Below are positions 51,374 through 59,970 of a stretch of 64,000 nucleotides of DNA, in pieces. The position numbers were made by a program, and so were the translations under genes. The stretch is from Parvularcula sp039822105 (GTDB lineage: Bacteria; Pseudomonadota; Alphaproteobacteria; Caulobacterales; Parvularculaceae): NCBI GenBank assembly GCA_039822105.1, contig JBCBMW010000004.1, positions 147,283 to 211,282 on the forward strand. The letters run 5' to 3'. Positions within the stretch are counted from its first letter, which is position 1, and each line of letters opens with the position of its first letter. Under the pieces are notes generated by a model. It had not been told where the DNA came from. It worked only from the letters and a program-made list of their open reading frames with translations, and did no database searches.

Positions 51374-51772
51374 ATGGTTCTCACCCTTTTTGGCAGCGGA
51401 GACGGGGCGCGGGAACGCGGATCCGCCTTCGGCTCCCTTGGCGGCGGGACCATCCCTGGATGCCAAGCGACCACTGCTCGAAACGGGGCGGCTAGCGGAA
51501 AAGGGGGAGGGAGGCAAGGCGTATCCCGGTGCCGACTGGCCATGTGTCGTTCACGGTTTCTAACGCCCCGTTCACTTGGTGGTCGGCGGGGAAACCCATA
51601 GGACTACAACGTAGGGACAGAGCTAACATCACTCTGATTTGACTGAGCATTCCAGGGCACGGCGCGCGGCGAAGCTCCTCGCGGTGAACCATGGCGCGTG
51701 CCCGGTGATTAGCCCTTTGAGCCGTGTTGTGTGAGGCCGGCAGATCTGGTGGCCGTGGGAAGGAATGGCGTG
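51374..51772. other. noncoding gap with the rpsF leader
   Basis: About 400 bases between rpsF and the divergent esterase. The 240 bases next to rpsF are GC-rich and presumably contain its promoter and 5' leader; open frames here are short and show no family features. I could not place promoter boxes with confidence. Confidence 0.6.
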
Positions 51773-52651
51773 ATGGAGTGGTTGCGGACGTTCGGCGTCG
51801 TTTTCTTGGCCTTGGCAATCCAGTTGATCGCTGCGAGCGGTGGCGCAGCGAATGAGCCTGTGCCCTATGTTTCGCCCCGGTCAGCGGTGATCCCCATCAC
51901 CGATAGCGTGCAAGGCGGCTCCTACGAGCTCTATATCCGTCTGCCTAAGGATTATGGCGAGGATCCGAACGCGCGCCATCCCGTGATTTACGCCACCGAT
52001 GGCAAATGGCATTTCGAAACCCTCGCCGGCACCATCGAGTTTATGATGGAGAGCGCGATCTTTGTCGGGATTTCCTGGCAAACCGATCTGGGTGCTGATG
52101 AGGAACATATCAGCCGCTTTCGCGACTACACCGTCGTGCCTGCGACCGACCCAGAGATCCAGGCCCAGTACAATGTCGGGCAGGCGGCCAACCACCTCCG
52201 CTTTATCCGGGACGACGTCATTCCGTATGTGGAGGACAATTATCAAGCGGACCCTGAGGAGCGCACCTATTTCGGGTTCTCCCTCGGCGGCCTTTTCGGG
52301 GCCTACGTCCTGATCGCGGAACCGGAGACGTTCCGGCACTACATCCTCGGCAGCCCCTCAAGCGGTGAGCGGTCGCTGGCCTATTTAAGCGGGCTCGAAG
52401 AGGAAGGGGCGCCAGAGAGAGGTGACCTCGACGTCCATGTCTACCTCACCGTCGGCGGGCTGGAGGAGGACCGGTTTGAGGGCGTCAACGCCTTGGCGGA
52501 CCTCTTTGCCCGTTGGGAAGGGCAGGGCCTGTCCCTGACCGGGCCGCTGGTGATTGAGAATTCTGGCCATTCGGACTCCTTCCCGCCAACCGCGGTGGGC
52601 GGCATCAAATGGCTGACGGACATGGCCGACGCTCCGACGGAAGACGAGTGA
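51773..52651 (+). CDS. exported alpha/beta hydrolase, esterase (Fes/IroE-like) family
   Basis: 292 residues. Signal peptide to about residue 27 (LAIQLIAASGGAANE). The body follows the putative-esterase family: ELYIRLPKDYGEDPNARHPVIYATDG, YVEDNYQADPEERTYFGFSLGGLFGAYVL with nucleophile Ser in GFSLGG, and ENSGHSDSFP supplying the His. Enzymes of this group hydrolyse siderophore esters or other trilactones and esters; the substrate here is unknown. GGAAGGA lies nine bases before ATG 51773. TGATG overlap couples it to the next lipoprotein gene. Confidence 0.87.
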   Translation: MEWLRTFGVVFLALAIQLIAASGGAANEPVPYVSPRSAVIPITDSVQGGSYELYIRLPKDYGEDPNARHPVIYATDGKWHFETLAGTIEFMMESAIFVGISWQTDLGADEEHISRFRDYTVVPATDPEIQAQYNVGQAANHLRFIRDDVIPYVEDNYQADPEERTYFGFSLGGLFGAYVLIAEPETFRHYILGSPSSGERSLAYLSGLEEEGAPERGDLDVHVYLTVGGLEEDRFEGVNALADLFARWEGQGLSLTGPLVIENSGHSDSFPPTAVGGIKWLTDMADAPTEDE

Positions 52652-53505
52652 TGCTCCGTACACCTATGGGCTTACTGCTTGCGGCGCTTTTGTCGGCATG
52701 CAGCACCTTTTCAGGTGCCTCCCGGGCCGACTTGGCCAACCCCTATCTTGGGCAGAAGCCTCCGGGTTCTGTACCAGAGCCGTTTGCACCCGGACTCATC
52801 ACGACGGAGAAATTCGAGTATGGCGGCGTGTTCTCTCCCGACATGGACGAGTTCTACCTCATCAGAGAGGTGGACATCGACGGCGACCAAGAGTTCGTCG
52901 TCTTTCGGCATGCGGATGAAGGGTGGCAAGAGACCGTCTTGTCCCAGCGCGTGGGCCAGCCCTTCATCGCCCCGGATGGAAAGACCCTCCACCTCGGTCG
53001 TCGGTACAAGGAGAGGACGGCGGATGGTTGGTCTGAGATGAAAGACCTTGATGACGCGTTTCAAGAGTTCCGCATCATGCGACTTACGGCCTCCTCGCAA
53101 GGCACTTACGCCTTTGATGAGGTGGGATCCGGCGGCACAGGCATCATTCGCTATTCGCGCCTGGTCGGCGGAGAGCGCCAGGCACCGCAGGCCTTCAGTG
53201 AAAAGATCAACACTGGCACCTGGAACGCCCATCCCTTCATCGCCCCTGATGAGTCCTACATCCTTTGGGATGGACGGAGGGACACAGGGTTCGGCGATTC
53301 CGACATCTATGTGAGTTTCCGCGAGGACGATGGGTCGTGGGGTGAGGCCATCAATCTCGGCGACACGATCAACACCGAGAGCTGGGAGGCGTCCGCCACT
53401 GTCACGCCCGACGGGAAATATCTCTTCTTCCACCGTGAGACGACGCCGAACAATGTCGACATCTATTGGGTCGACGCGAGCTTTCTTGAGGATTTGAGAC
53501 CGTAA
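52651..53505 (+). CDS. lipoprotein with TolB-like (PD40) beta-propeller repeats
   Basis: 284 residues. Lipobox LLSAC puts the lipid Cys at residue 17. The remainder contains repeated PD40-like strands such as GGVFSPDMDEFYLI, QPFIAPDGKTLHLG, HPFIAPDESYILWDGRRD and ATVTPDGKYLFFH, forming a partial propeller. Such domains bind proteins or ligands rather than catalyse. Coupled by a one-base overlap to the esterase, so the two likely act in the same envelope process. Confidence 0.83.
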   Translation: MLRTPMGLLLAALLSACSTFSGASRADLANPYLGQKPPGSVPEPFAPGLITTEKFEYGGVFSPDMDEFYLIREVDIDGDQEFVVFRHADEGWQETVLSQRVGQPFIAPDGKTLHLGRRYKERTADGWSEMKDLDDAFQEFRIMRLTASSQGTYAFDEVGSGGTGIIRYSRLVGGERQAPQAFSEKINTGTWNAHPFIAPDESYILWDGRRDTGFGDSDIYVSFREDDGSWGEAINLGDTINTESWEASATVTPDGKYLFFHRETTPNNVDIYWVDASFLEDLRP

Positions 53506-53705
53506 CCAGCCCGCTCTGATCTTCGAACACAGTCCGTAACGGACGAGCGTGCCATCGACTTTGTCGATTGCAGCTATCAAGACAATGTGATTGTCTCGAT
53601 GGCCCATGTCGTGGTTTCTGATCACTGTGGGCTTCGCTCGGTCCGGCTGCCCCCTGAACCCTGTCCCTAGGCCGGGCGAAGCCTCCCCAAACGGAGGAAG
53701 TGACC

Positions 53706-56027
53706 ATGAATTTCGCGCAGTTGAGCAAAGTGAGCGTGTCCGCGCTGGCCCTGATCGTCACCGCATGCGGCGGTGAGCCAGCGAGCGAGGCGCCGCCACC
53801 AGCGGGCCCGCCACAAATGCCCAAAGGCGCCGAAGCGAGCCCTCACAGCCCACCGCCTGGCCCACCGCCCATGGCGCGTCCTGGCACGCGCCCAGGTGAG
53901 GCGAAGCGCAACGAGTTCTGGTGGCCTGAGAGCCTCAACCTCCAACCGCTGCGCCAGAACGAGGCGCAGTCGAGCCCTTACGGCGCCGACTTTGATTACC
54001 AGGCGGAGTTTCTGACTCTCGACCTGGATGAAGTGAAGGCTGACATCGAAGCGCTGATGACCACCTCGCAAGACTGGTGGCCAGCTGATTATGGTCACTA
54101 CGGACCGTTTTTCATCCGCATGGCCTGGCACTCGGCCGGGACCTATCGCACCACGGATGGCAGAGGCGGCGCGGGTGGCGGCCAGCAGCGGTTCGAGCCG
54201 CTCAACTCTTGGCCTGATAATGCCAACCTCGACAAAGCGCGCCGTCTTCTGTGGCCGATCAAAGCAAAGTATGGACACAAACTGTCTTGGGCCGACCTCA
54301 TGGTCCTGACTGGCAATGTGGCGCTCGAATCGATGGGCTTCAAAACCTACGGCTTTGCTGGTGGCCGCGAAGATGATTGGTCTGCGGAGCTTGTCTATTG
54401 GGGTCCTGAGACCACGATGCTCGGCGATGAGCGCTATCCTGACGAGGGGAGCCGTGAGCCGGTGGGTCCACTGGCTGCCGTGCAGATGGGCCTCATCTAT
54501 GTGAACCCAGAGGGCCCTGGCGGGAACCACAACCCCCTCGATTCCGCCCGCGATATCCGTGAGACCTTTGGCCGGATGGCGATGAACGACGAGGAGACCG
54601 TCGCGCTGATCGCGGGTGGTCACACGTTCGGTAAAGCCCACGGTGCCCGCCCGACGTCCTGCGTGGGCGCTGAGCCTGCTGCCAATGGTGTCGAAGACCA
54701 AGGCATCGGCTGGAACAACACCTGCGGTAAGGGCAATGCGGAGGATACCGTGACCAGTGGCCTTGAGGGCGCCTGGACCTCGGCTCCTGCTGTCTGGACC
54801 CATCAGTATGTCTCGAACCTCCTCGAGTTCGATTGGGTCCAGGAGAAGAGCCCGGCCGGCGCGGTCCAATGGGTGCCGGCCAATGGGGAAGGGGACGGCA
54901 TGGTGCCTGACGCTCACCTCGTCGGTGTTACCCACGCGCCGATCATGCTCACCTCGGATCTGGCTCTCAAAGAGGATCCCGCCTACCGCGAGGTGATCGA
55001 GCGCTTTTACGACGATCCCGAGGCCTTCGAACTCGCCTTTGCCAAGGCATGGTACAAGCTCACCCACCGCGATATGGGTCCGCGTGCGAACTATCTCGGC
55101 TCGATGGTGCCTGATGGCGATCTGATCTGGCAGGACCCGATCCCCGAGGTCGATCACCCGCTTGTTGGTCGGCGCGAGATCGCTGAGCTGAAGCAGGCTG
55201 TCGTTGATACCGATCTGAACGTGTCGGAGCTTGTCCGGACGGCTTGGGCGTCGGCTGCGAGCTTCCGTGAGAGCGATCAACGCGGCGGCACCAATGGCGG
55301 GCGCCTCCGCCTTGCGCCGCAAACGGGTTGGGATGCCAACAGCCCTGAGGAGCTGGCTCGTGTGCTGCAGACGCTCGAGGGCATCCAGCAAGCTTTCAAC
55401 GATGCGCAGACTGACGGCACGCAGATCTCAATGGCGGACCTCATCGTGCTCGCCGGTGCAGCGGCGGTGGAAGAGGCAGCAGCCGAAGCTGGCTACAACG
55501 TGTCGGTGCCGTTCACCCCTGGTCGCACGGATGCAACGGATGAGCAAACCGATGCCTCGTCCTTCGCTGTGCTTGAGCCGCGGGCCGATGGTTTCCGGAA
55601 TTTCTACAGTAGCCGGACCATGCTATCGCCATCGCAAGCCTTGGTCGATAAAGCGGACCTGCTTGATCTTTCCGTGCCAGAGATGACCATCCTTGTTGGC
55701 GGTCTCCGCGCGATGGATGCGAACACGGGCGGCGCCAAACATGGTGTCTTCACAGATCGTCCGGGTACGCTCAGCAATGACTTCTTCGTCAATCTCCTGG
55801 ATATGGGCACCCAATGGAAACCTATTGAGGGCGGCGTCTTTGAAGGCCGAGACCGGAACACCGGCGAGCTCGTTTGGACGGCGACAGAGGTCGACCTCGT
55901 TTTCGGCTCCAACGCTGAACTGCGCTCGGTGGTTGAGGCCTATGCCTTCGCTGGATCGGAAGAGGTGTTCATCGATGACTTTGTGAATGCATGGTCGAAA
56001 GTGATGCGTTTGGGTCTTCCCAGCTAG
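53706..56027 (+). CDS. katG: catalase-peroxidase KatG with a lipoprotein signal peptide
   Basis: 773 residues. Both haem-peroxidase halves are present. Catalytic residues fit: distal Arg138, Trp141 and His142 in RMAWHSAGTYR, the Met-Tyr-Trp adduct partners Tyr265 (GLIYVNPEGP) and Met291 (FGRMAMND), and proximal His306 in GGHTFGKAHG. Unusual is the N-terminus: a hydrophobic stretch ending LIVTAC with Cys21, then a Pro-rich linker (PPPAGPPQMP, PPPGPPPMARPG) to about residue 63 before the enzyme begins. This points to a lipid-anchored envelope enzyme; KatG is normally cytoplasmic. ATG 53706 has GGAGGAAG eight bases upstream. It ends at a strong terminator. Confidence 0.95.
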   Translation: MNFAQLSKVSVSALALIVTACGGEPASEAPPPAGPPQMPKGAEASPHSPPPGPPPMARPGTRPGEAKRNEFWWPESLNLQPLRQNEAQSSPYGADFDYQAEFLTLDLDEVKADIEALMTTSQDWWPADYGHYGPFFIRMAWHSAGTYRTTDGRGGAGGGQQRFEPLNSWPDNANLDKARRLLWPIKAKYGHKLSWADLMVLTGNVALESMGFKTYGFAGGREDDWSAELVYWGPETTMLGDERYPDEGSREPVGPLAAVQMGLIYVNPEGPGGNHNPLDSARDIRETFGRMAMNDEETVALIAGGHTFGKAHGARPTSCVGAEPAANGVEDQGIGWNNTCGKGNAEDTVTSGLEGAWTSAPAVWTHQYVSNLLEFDWVQEKSPAGAVQWVPANGEGDGMVPDAHLVGVTHAPIMLTSDLALKEDPAYREVIERFYDDPEAFELAFAKAWYKLTHRDMGPRANYLGSMVPDGDLIWQDPIPEVDHPLVGRREIAELKQAVVDTDLNVSELVRTAWASAASFRESDQRGGTNGGRLRLAPQTGWDANSPEELARVLQTLEGIQQAFNDAQTDGTQISMADLIVLAGAAAVEEAAAEAGYNVSVPFTPGRTDATDEQTDASSFAVLEPRADGFRNFYSSRTMLSPSQALVDKADLLDLSVPEMTILVGGLRAMDANTGGAKHGVFTDRPGTLSNDFFVNLLDMGTQWKPIEGGVFEGRDRNTGELVWTATEVDLVFGSNAELRSVVEAYAFAGSEEVFIDDFVNAWSKVMRLGLPS

Positions 56028-56050
56028 TCAATTTGGATGATCCTGCTGAA

Positions 56051-56078
56051 AAGGCGGCCCGCGGTGGCCGCCTTTTTT
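56051..56078 (+). terminator. intrinsic terminator of katG
   Basis: Nine-pair stem AAGGCGGCC/GGCCGCCTT with a six-base loop followed by TTTT, 24 bases after the katG stop. Confidence 0.93.
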
Positions 56079-56283
56079 ACGTTTCAGGACAGCATGTTAC
56101 GACTTCTCCACCACCACGAACTCTCCAAAAACCTGACACATTCCTGTCGTCGTTCCGGGTGATAGGCGCGCTTGTGAACGGAACATTCCCGCTTGCTCAG
56201 CTTTCCAAAAAGAGAGGTAGGGCCGCCAAACTTTTTTTCTGCGGCATCTTGTAAATCGCCGAAAAACGATAACATCGATTGTC

Positions 56284-56417
56284 GATAAGGGAGCACAAAC
56301 CGCGGCCTTATCATTGAGTTAGCGGGGAGAGACCCCGTGTTCACTTGCATGGGACGTCCCGGGCGCCACCACCGGGGAAGGACGGGTTTTGCCCGAACCC
56401 TTCTCCGTGCCCGGGAC
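56284..56417 (+). ncRNA. folded leader upstream of the UrcA gene (three consecutive hairpins)
   Basis: Three hairpins follow one another: GATAAGG/CCTTATC (56284-56312), CGGGG-AGAGA-CCCCG (56323-56337) and a 62-base element 56356-56417. The last has stacked stems GTCCCGGGC/GCCCGGGAC (nine pairs), CGGGGAAGG/CCTTCTCCG (nine, one G-T) and CGGG/CCCG capped by TTTTG. No T run follows, so it reads as a 5' leader of the gene at 56457 or a separate small RNA rather than a terminator. The rest of the 56079-56283 gap shows no gene. Confidence 0.55.
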
Positions 56418-56456
56418 GGACACTGAAGACTTGATCTGGAAGGAAGGAAGATCACT

Positions 56457-56759
56457 ATGAAGACCACTATCGCAACCGTCACCGCCCTTATCGTTGCTGC
56501 AGCGACTCCAGCATTTGCACAGGACGTCAGTGTTCGTATCGATCGCGATCTGCTCGATACACAAGCTGGCCGTCAGGTTGTGTACCAAGAGCTTGAAAAC
56601 GCAGCACGCCGCGCCTGCCGTGCGGACCTCTCGCAGACCCGCCAGATGAACAAAATTGCAAGCTGTAGCAGTGAGCTGGTCGACTCGATGGTCTCGAACC
56701 TCGGCGACAGCCGCGTTTCGGCGATCCACACCAACAGCTACGTCGTCGCTGGTCAGTAA
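56457..56759 (+). CDS. UrcA family protein
   Basis: 100 residues. Cleavable signal peptide ending ATPAFA-Q at about residue 21, then the UrcA pattern: VSVRIDRDLLDTQAGRQVVYQELENAARRAC and a second Cys in KIASCSSELV, which can form one disulphide. UrcA proteins are small periplasmic proteins of unknown function found mostly in alpha- and some gammaproteobacteria. GGAAGGAAG lies just upstream of the ATG. Monocistronic: folded leader before it and a strong terminator after it. Confidence 0.88.
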   Translation: MKTTIATVTALIVAAATPAFAQDVSVRIDRDLLDTQAGRQVVYQELENAARRACRADLSQTRQMNKIASCSSELVDSMVSNLGDSRVSAIHTNSYVVAGQ

Positions 56760-56817
56760 AAACCCGCAACTCTCTTAGGCGCTGGACCCTTGCCCCTTGG
56801 ACCCTTCCAGCGCCGAG

Positions 56818-56849
56818 GCCCTCTTCCTCCGGGAGGAGGGCTTTCTTTT
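56818..56849 (+). terminator. intrinsic terminator of the UrcA gene
   Basis: Ten-pair stem GCCCTCTTCC/GGAGGAGGGC with loop TCCG, followed by TTTCTTTT, 58 bases after the stop and just before the convergent transaldolase gene ends. Confidence 0.93.
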
Positions 56850-56851
56850 GT

Positions 56852-57505
56852 CTAGAGGATCGACTGACCCGTCTTGGCCCAGTCAGCGACGAAGGCATCG
56901 AGGCCTTTGTCCGTCAGCGGATGGCTCAAGAGTTGGCCGAAGACCTTAGGCGGGATGGTGGCAACGTCGGCGCCGAGAAGTGCGCTCTGCTTCACATGCT
57001 GCGGACCTCGGATCGATGCCGCTAGGATCTGGGTGTCGTAATCCTGTGCGTCGTAAAGCGCGCGGATCTCACCGATCAAATCCATGCCGTCGACGCCGAT
57101 GTCATCAAGACGCCCGATGAATGGCGAGATATAAGTCGCCCCCGCTTTTGCTGCGAGCCAGGCTTGGGTGGCGGAGAAACAGAGGGTGACGTTTGTATCG
57201 ATACCGTCATCCGTCAGAGCACGGCAGACCTTGAGACCGTCCCAGGTGAGAGGCAGCTTCACCACAACATTCCGCGCGATCTGCGAGAGAAGGCGGCCTT
57301 CCTTTTCCATCACCTCAGCGTCGGTGGACGCGACCTCAGCGGACACGGGTCCGTCCGTCATGTCACAGATTTCAGCAATCACCTCTTTGAAGTCGCGCCC
57401 GGATTTCGCGATCAGGGACGGGTTGGTGGTGCAGCCATCCACAAGGCCCGTGGCAAAAGCGGCTTTCAGCTCTTCGGTGTCGGCGGTGTCGATGAAGATC
57501 TTCAT
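56852..57505 (-). CDS. fsa: transaldolase / fructose-6-phosphate aldolase (short type)
   Basis: 217 residues, the length of the FSA/TalC subfamily. MKIFIDTADTEELKAAF, GLVDGCTTNPSLIAKSG, VVVKLPLTWDGL with the Schiff-base Lys at about residue 87, and FIGRLDDIG are diagnostic. Members act as transaldolase in the pentose phosphate pathway or as fructose-6-phosphate aldolase; the two cannot be separated by eye. Starts within the end of the small upstream gene (ATGA), in the purD operon. Confidence 0.94.
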   Translation of the reverse strand: MKIFIDTADTEELKAAFATGLVDGCTTNPSLIAKSGRDFKEVIAEICDMTDGPVSAEVASTDAEVMEKEGRLLSQIARNVVVKLPLTWDGLKVCRALTDDGIDTNVTLCFSATQAWLAAKAGATYISPFIGRLDDIGVDGMDLIGEIRALYDAQDYDTQILAASIRGPQHVKQSALLGADVATIPPKVFGQLLSHPLTDKGLDAFVADWAKTGQSIL

Positions 57506-57753
57506 GGTGTCTCGCTCCCTCGGGCAGGCTTTGAATCATTCGGGGCTGCGATAGTCTCCTCGCGCTTTTGCCGCAATGCTGCGCGCAAACCGGAAACCAG
57601 TGCGACCAGGAACGGCACGACCATGGTGAGGGCCATCTTGGCGCCGGGAACGCCTCCGCCCGCCAGGATCGCGTCCCCATAGTTGATAGCGACGAGGATC
57701 GGCCCGACGATGAGCGCGGTGATCACCGCGTCCCGGACGACCGGCCGAAGCAT
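57502..57753 (-). CDS. NrtS-like small membrane protein
   Basis: 83 residues. Two membrane segments (about 10-32 and 40-60); the core ALIVGPILVAINYGDAILAG with the N-x-GD pair and KMALTMVVPFLVALVSG resemble NrtS, a small nitrate/nitrite transporter described in cyanobacteria, and its many bacterial homologues. The C-terminal tail is polar. ATG ending at 57753 overlaps the purD stop (TGATG); a GTG three bases earlier is possible. Transport function is only suggested by resemblance. Confidence 0.65.
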   Translation of the reverse strand: MLRPVVRDAVITALIVGPILVAINYGDAILAGGGVPGAKMALTMVVPFLVALVSGLRAALRQKREETIAAPNDSKPARGSETP

Positions 57754-58976
57754 CACGCGCCGATATCGCTGCGGTAGAAGCCTTCCGGCCAGTCGATAGC
57801 CTCAGCTCCGCGATAGGCTCGCCCGCGTGCTTCTCCCGCATCGCCGCCAAGAGCCGTGACCGAGAGCACCCGCCCGCCGGTCGCGACCAGTTGGCCATCC
57901 TTCACTGAGGTGCCTGCGTGGAAGACAACGACGCCGTCTTCGCCCTCCGCCGCGTCGATGCCGGAGATGGAAGAGCCCTTGTCATAGGAACCAGGATAGC
58001 CTTCCGTCGCATAGGTGATCAGCGTACCCGCTTGGTCCGTCCAGCTGACATCCTGCGTGTTGAGCTGACCCTTGGCGGCGCCCAACAGCACCGGGACGAT
58101 GTCAGAGGTCAGTCGCCGCATCAGGAGCTGGCATTCCGGATCGCCGAAACGGCAATTGTACTCCAGAAGCTGCGGCCCCGACGCCGTCACCATCAGCCCT
58201 GCATAGAGCACCCCGCGATAGGTGATGCCGCGCGCCTTCAGAGCCCTGATCGTCGGCTCAATGATCGTTTCATAGGCCTGGTTTTCGAGCTCTTGGGAGA
58301 AGTGCGGAGGCGGCGTGATGCAGCCCATGCCGCCGGTGTTGGGTCCTTCATCGCCATCAAAGGCGCGCTTATAGTCTTGGGCTGAACCAAACCGCAGAAC
58401 CCGCTCGCCATCGGTGATCGCAAAGAGGCTCATCTCGCGGCCGTGCAGGAACTCTTCGATCACCAGGCTGCCGGAGATCGGGAGGAGGGTGGCCACCGCC
58501 TCGCGGGCCTCCTCCAGGGTTTGAGCGATCACCACCCCTTTGCCGGCAGCAAGCCCATCTGCCTTCACGACATAAGGCGCCTCAAACGTTTCAAGGAACG
58601 CCGAAGCTTCGTCAGCACGGGTGAAATGGCCGTAACGCCCGGTGGGAATCCCTGCCTCGGCGCATAGATCCTTGGTGAACGCCTTGGAGGCTTCCAGTTG
58701 GGCAGCCTCCTTGCATGGGCCAAAGCATGGAATGCCTGCCGCCTCGAGTTGATCGGCCAGCCCCTCTGCCAGGGGCTGTTCGGGTCCCACCACCACAAGG
58801 TCGATGTCTTCGGCCTTGGCGAAGGCGACTGGGTCGGGGACGTCCAAACACTCGCCAAGGCTTGCCATTCCTGGGTTTCCGGGGGCGCAGACCAGCCGCT
58901 TCACAAGGGCGCTTTGCGCAATCTTCCAGGCCAGCGCATGTTCGCGGCCGCCACTGCCGATGAGCAGGATGTTCAA
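57753..58976 (-). CDS. purD: phosphoribosylamine--glycine ligase
   Basis: 407 residues. Second step of de novo purine synthesis: joins phosphoribosylamine and glycine with ATP. ILLIGSGGREHALAWKI at the start, YVVKADGLAAGKGVVIA, RFGSAQDYKRAFDGDEGPNTGGMG and EYNCRFGDPECQ are the ATP-grasp signatures. Start is a TTG ending at 58976 with AAGGA upstream; no other codon fits the family N-terminus. It leads purD, NrtS-like and transaldolase genes, joined by 1 to 4 base overlaps. Confidence 0.96.
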   Translation of the reverse strand: MNILLIGSGGREHALAWKIAQSALVKRLVCAPGNPGMASLGECLDVPDPVAFAKAEDIDLVVVGPEQPLAEGLADQLEAAGIPCFGPCKEAAQLEASKAFTKDLCAEAGIPTGRYGHFTRADEASAFLETFEAPYVVKADGLAAGKGVVIAQTLEEAREAVATLLPISGSLVIEEFLHGREMSLFAITDGERVLRFGSAQDYKRAFDGDEGPNTGGMGCITPPPHFSQELENQAYETIIEPTIRALKARGITYRGVLYAGLMVTASGPQLLEYNCRFGDPECQLLMRRLTSDIVPVLLGAAKGQLNTQDVSWTDQAGTLITYATEGYPGSYDKGSSISGIDAAEGEDGVVVFHAGTSVKDGQLVATGGRVLSVTALGGDAGEARGRAYRGAEAIDWPEGFYRSDIGA

Positions 58977-59001
58977 ATCGGCGTTCCTTCTCTTAAGTCA
59001 C

Positions 59002-59970
59002 ATGACGGGCCTTATGCTGGGCCCCATGCGGAAGTCTATGAGATTAAAACGGTATGCGCGCTCCTATGTGCGGTTGCGGCGGTGGCGCCAGCGGCCCGAG
59101 ATCGCGCGGCAGCTGCATCGGATCCGCCGTGCCGCCCCGTTTGTCGCCTCCGCCGGTTTCAACGCGCTGATCGTCTTCGTGCTCTTCATTGGGTACCAGT
59201 CCTTTGTCGCCAAAGGCGTGCCGAACGCGGGGCCGGGACAGCGTGTGGTGGCGATCTCGTTCTTCTCCCCGCCCGACGATGATGAACAGCCGATCCCTGA
59301 AGTGCGTGAAGACGATGCCGAAGACATCGTTGAGGAAGACGCTGAAATGGGGGTAGAGAGCATCCCTGAGGGCAACGCCCTGACCGATGGTGAGGCTCAG
59401 GGCGAACAGGCCGGCGACGAGGCGCCTGATGCCGATCTCGGTGAGGATATCTCCGTGGCGCGGGCCGGCATCGATATCCCCTCGATCGCGCTGCCTGATG
59501 TGGATGCAGGCGAGGGCAGGCCTGAAGGTATCGTCGGCGTCGACTGCTATGCTGTCTTTCAGGATCCTGACCGGGCGCGTGAATGCGCGGGGCGGGCGAT
59601 CCTTTCCGGTTGGCGCGCAGAGCTTGCTGATCTGGGTGCGGAATGGGACAGCTTTGCTGAGGAGCTGGGCACAGAGCGGCGACAGATCCGCTACGGCCCC
59701 CTCCGCGCGCAAGTGCCCAACTCGACCGTATCAGCATTCCAGGCAAACCCTTACGCTGTGCCGAAAGAGGTCCGTGCACTGTACGCCGCCGAACTCGAAG
59801 CGCGCCGCCGGGCCGAGGCGCGGGCGCGGTATGAGAGCCAAGAGGGCCAGAGGGTCGGTACCGAAGCCCTCGGCGACAGCCAAGACGCCGCCACCTACGA
59901 CCCCGCCGCGCCCAGCATCTCTCTCCCTCAGCCGAGCATCTTTTTTGAAGAGCCGGGCGGGGATCAGTGA
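59002..59970 (+). CDS. membrane-anchored protein of unknown function
   Basis: 322 residues from the first ATG; ATGs at 59026 and 59038 are equally possible because no good ribosome site is seen. A very basic N-terminus (RLKRYARSYVRLRRWRQRPE) precedes one membrane segment (about 50-72, FNALIVFVLFIGYQSF). Then comes an acidic linker (DDAEDIVEEDAEMGVES) and a periplasmic domain with two Cys (CYAVFQDPDRARECAG), and a Pro-rich end. The plan, short cytoplasmic part plus single helix plus long acidic linker, is TonB-like in shape, but no TonB C-terminal motif is seen. Coupled to the next membrane gene (GTGA overlap). Confidence 0.65.
   Translation: MTGLMLGPMRKSMRLKRYARSYVRLRRWRQRPEIARQLHRIRRAAPFVASAGFNALIVFVLFIGYQSFVAKGVPNAGPGQRVVAISFFSPPDDDEQPIPEVREDDAEDIVEEDAEMGVESIPEGNALTDGEAQGEQAGDEAPDADLGEDISVARAGIDIPSIALPDVDAGEGRPEGIVGVDCYAVFQDPDRARECAGRAILSGWRAELADLGAEWDSFAEELGTERRQIRYGPLRAQVPNSTVSAFQANPYAVPKEVRALYAAELEARRRAEARARYESQEGQRVGTEALGDSQDAATYDPAAPSISLPQPSIFFEEPGGDQ

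Noticed and set aside
53667..55391. 574-codon open frame on the minus strand opposite katG
   Set aside because: It mirrors the katG coding sequence, which has all catalytic motifs and a good ribosome site. The minus-strand translation is Arg/His-rich and matches no family.
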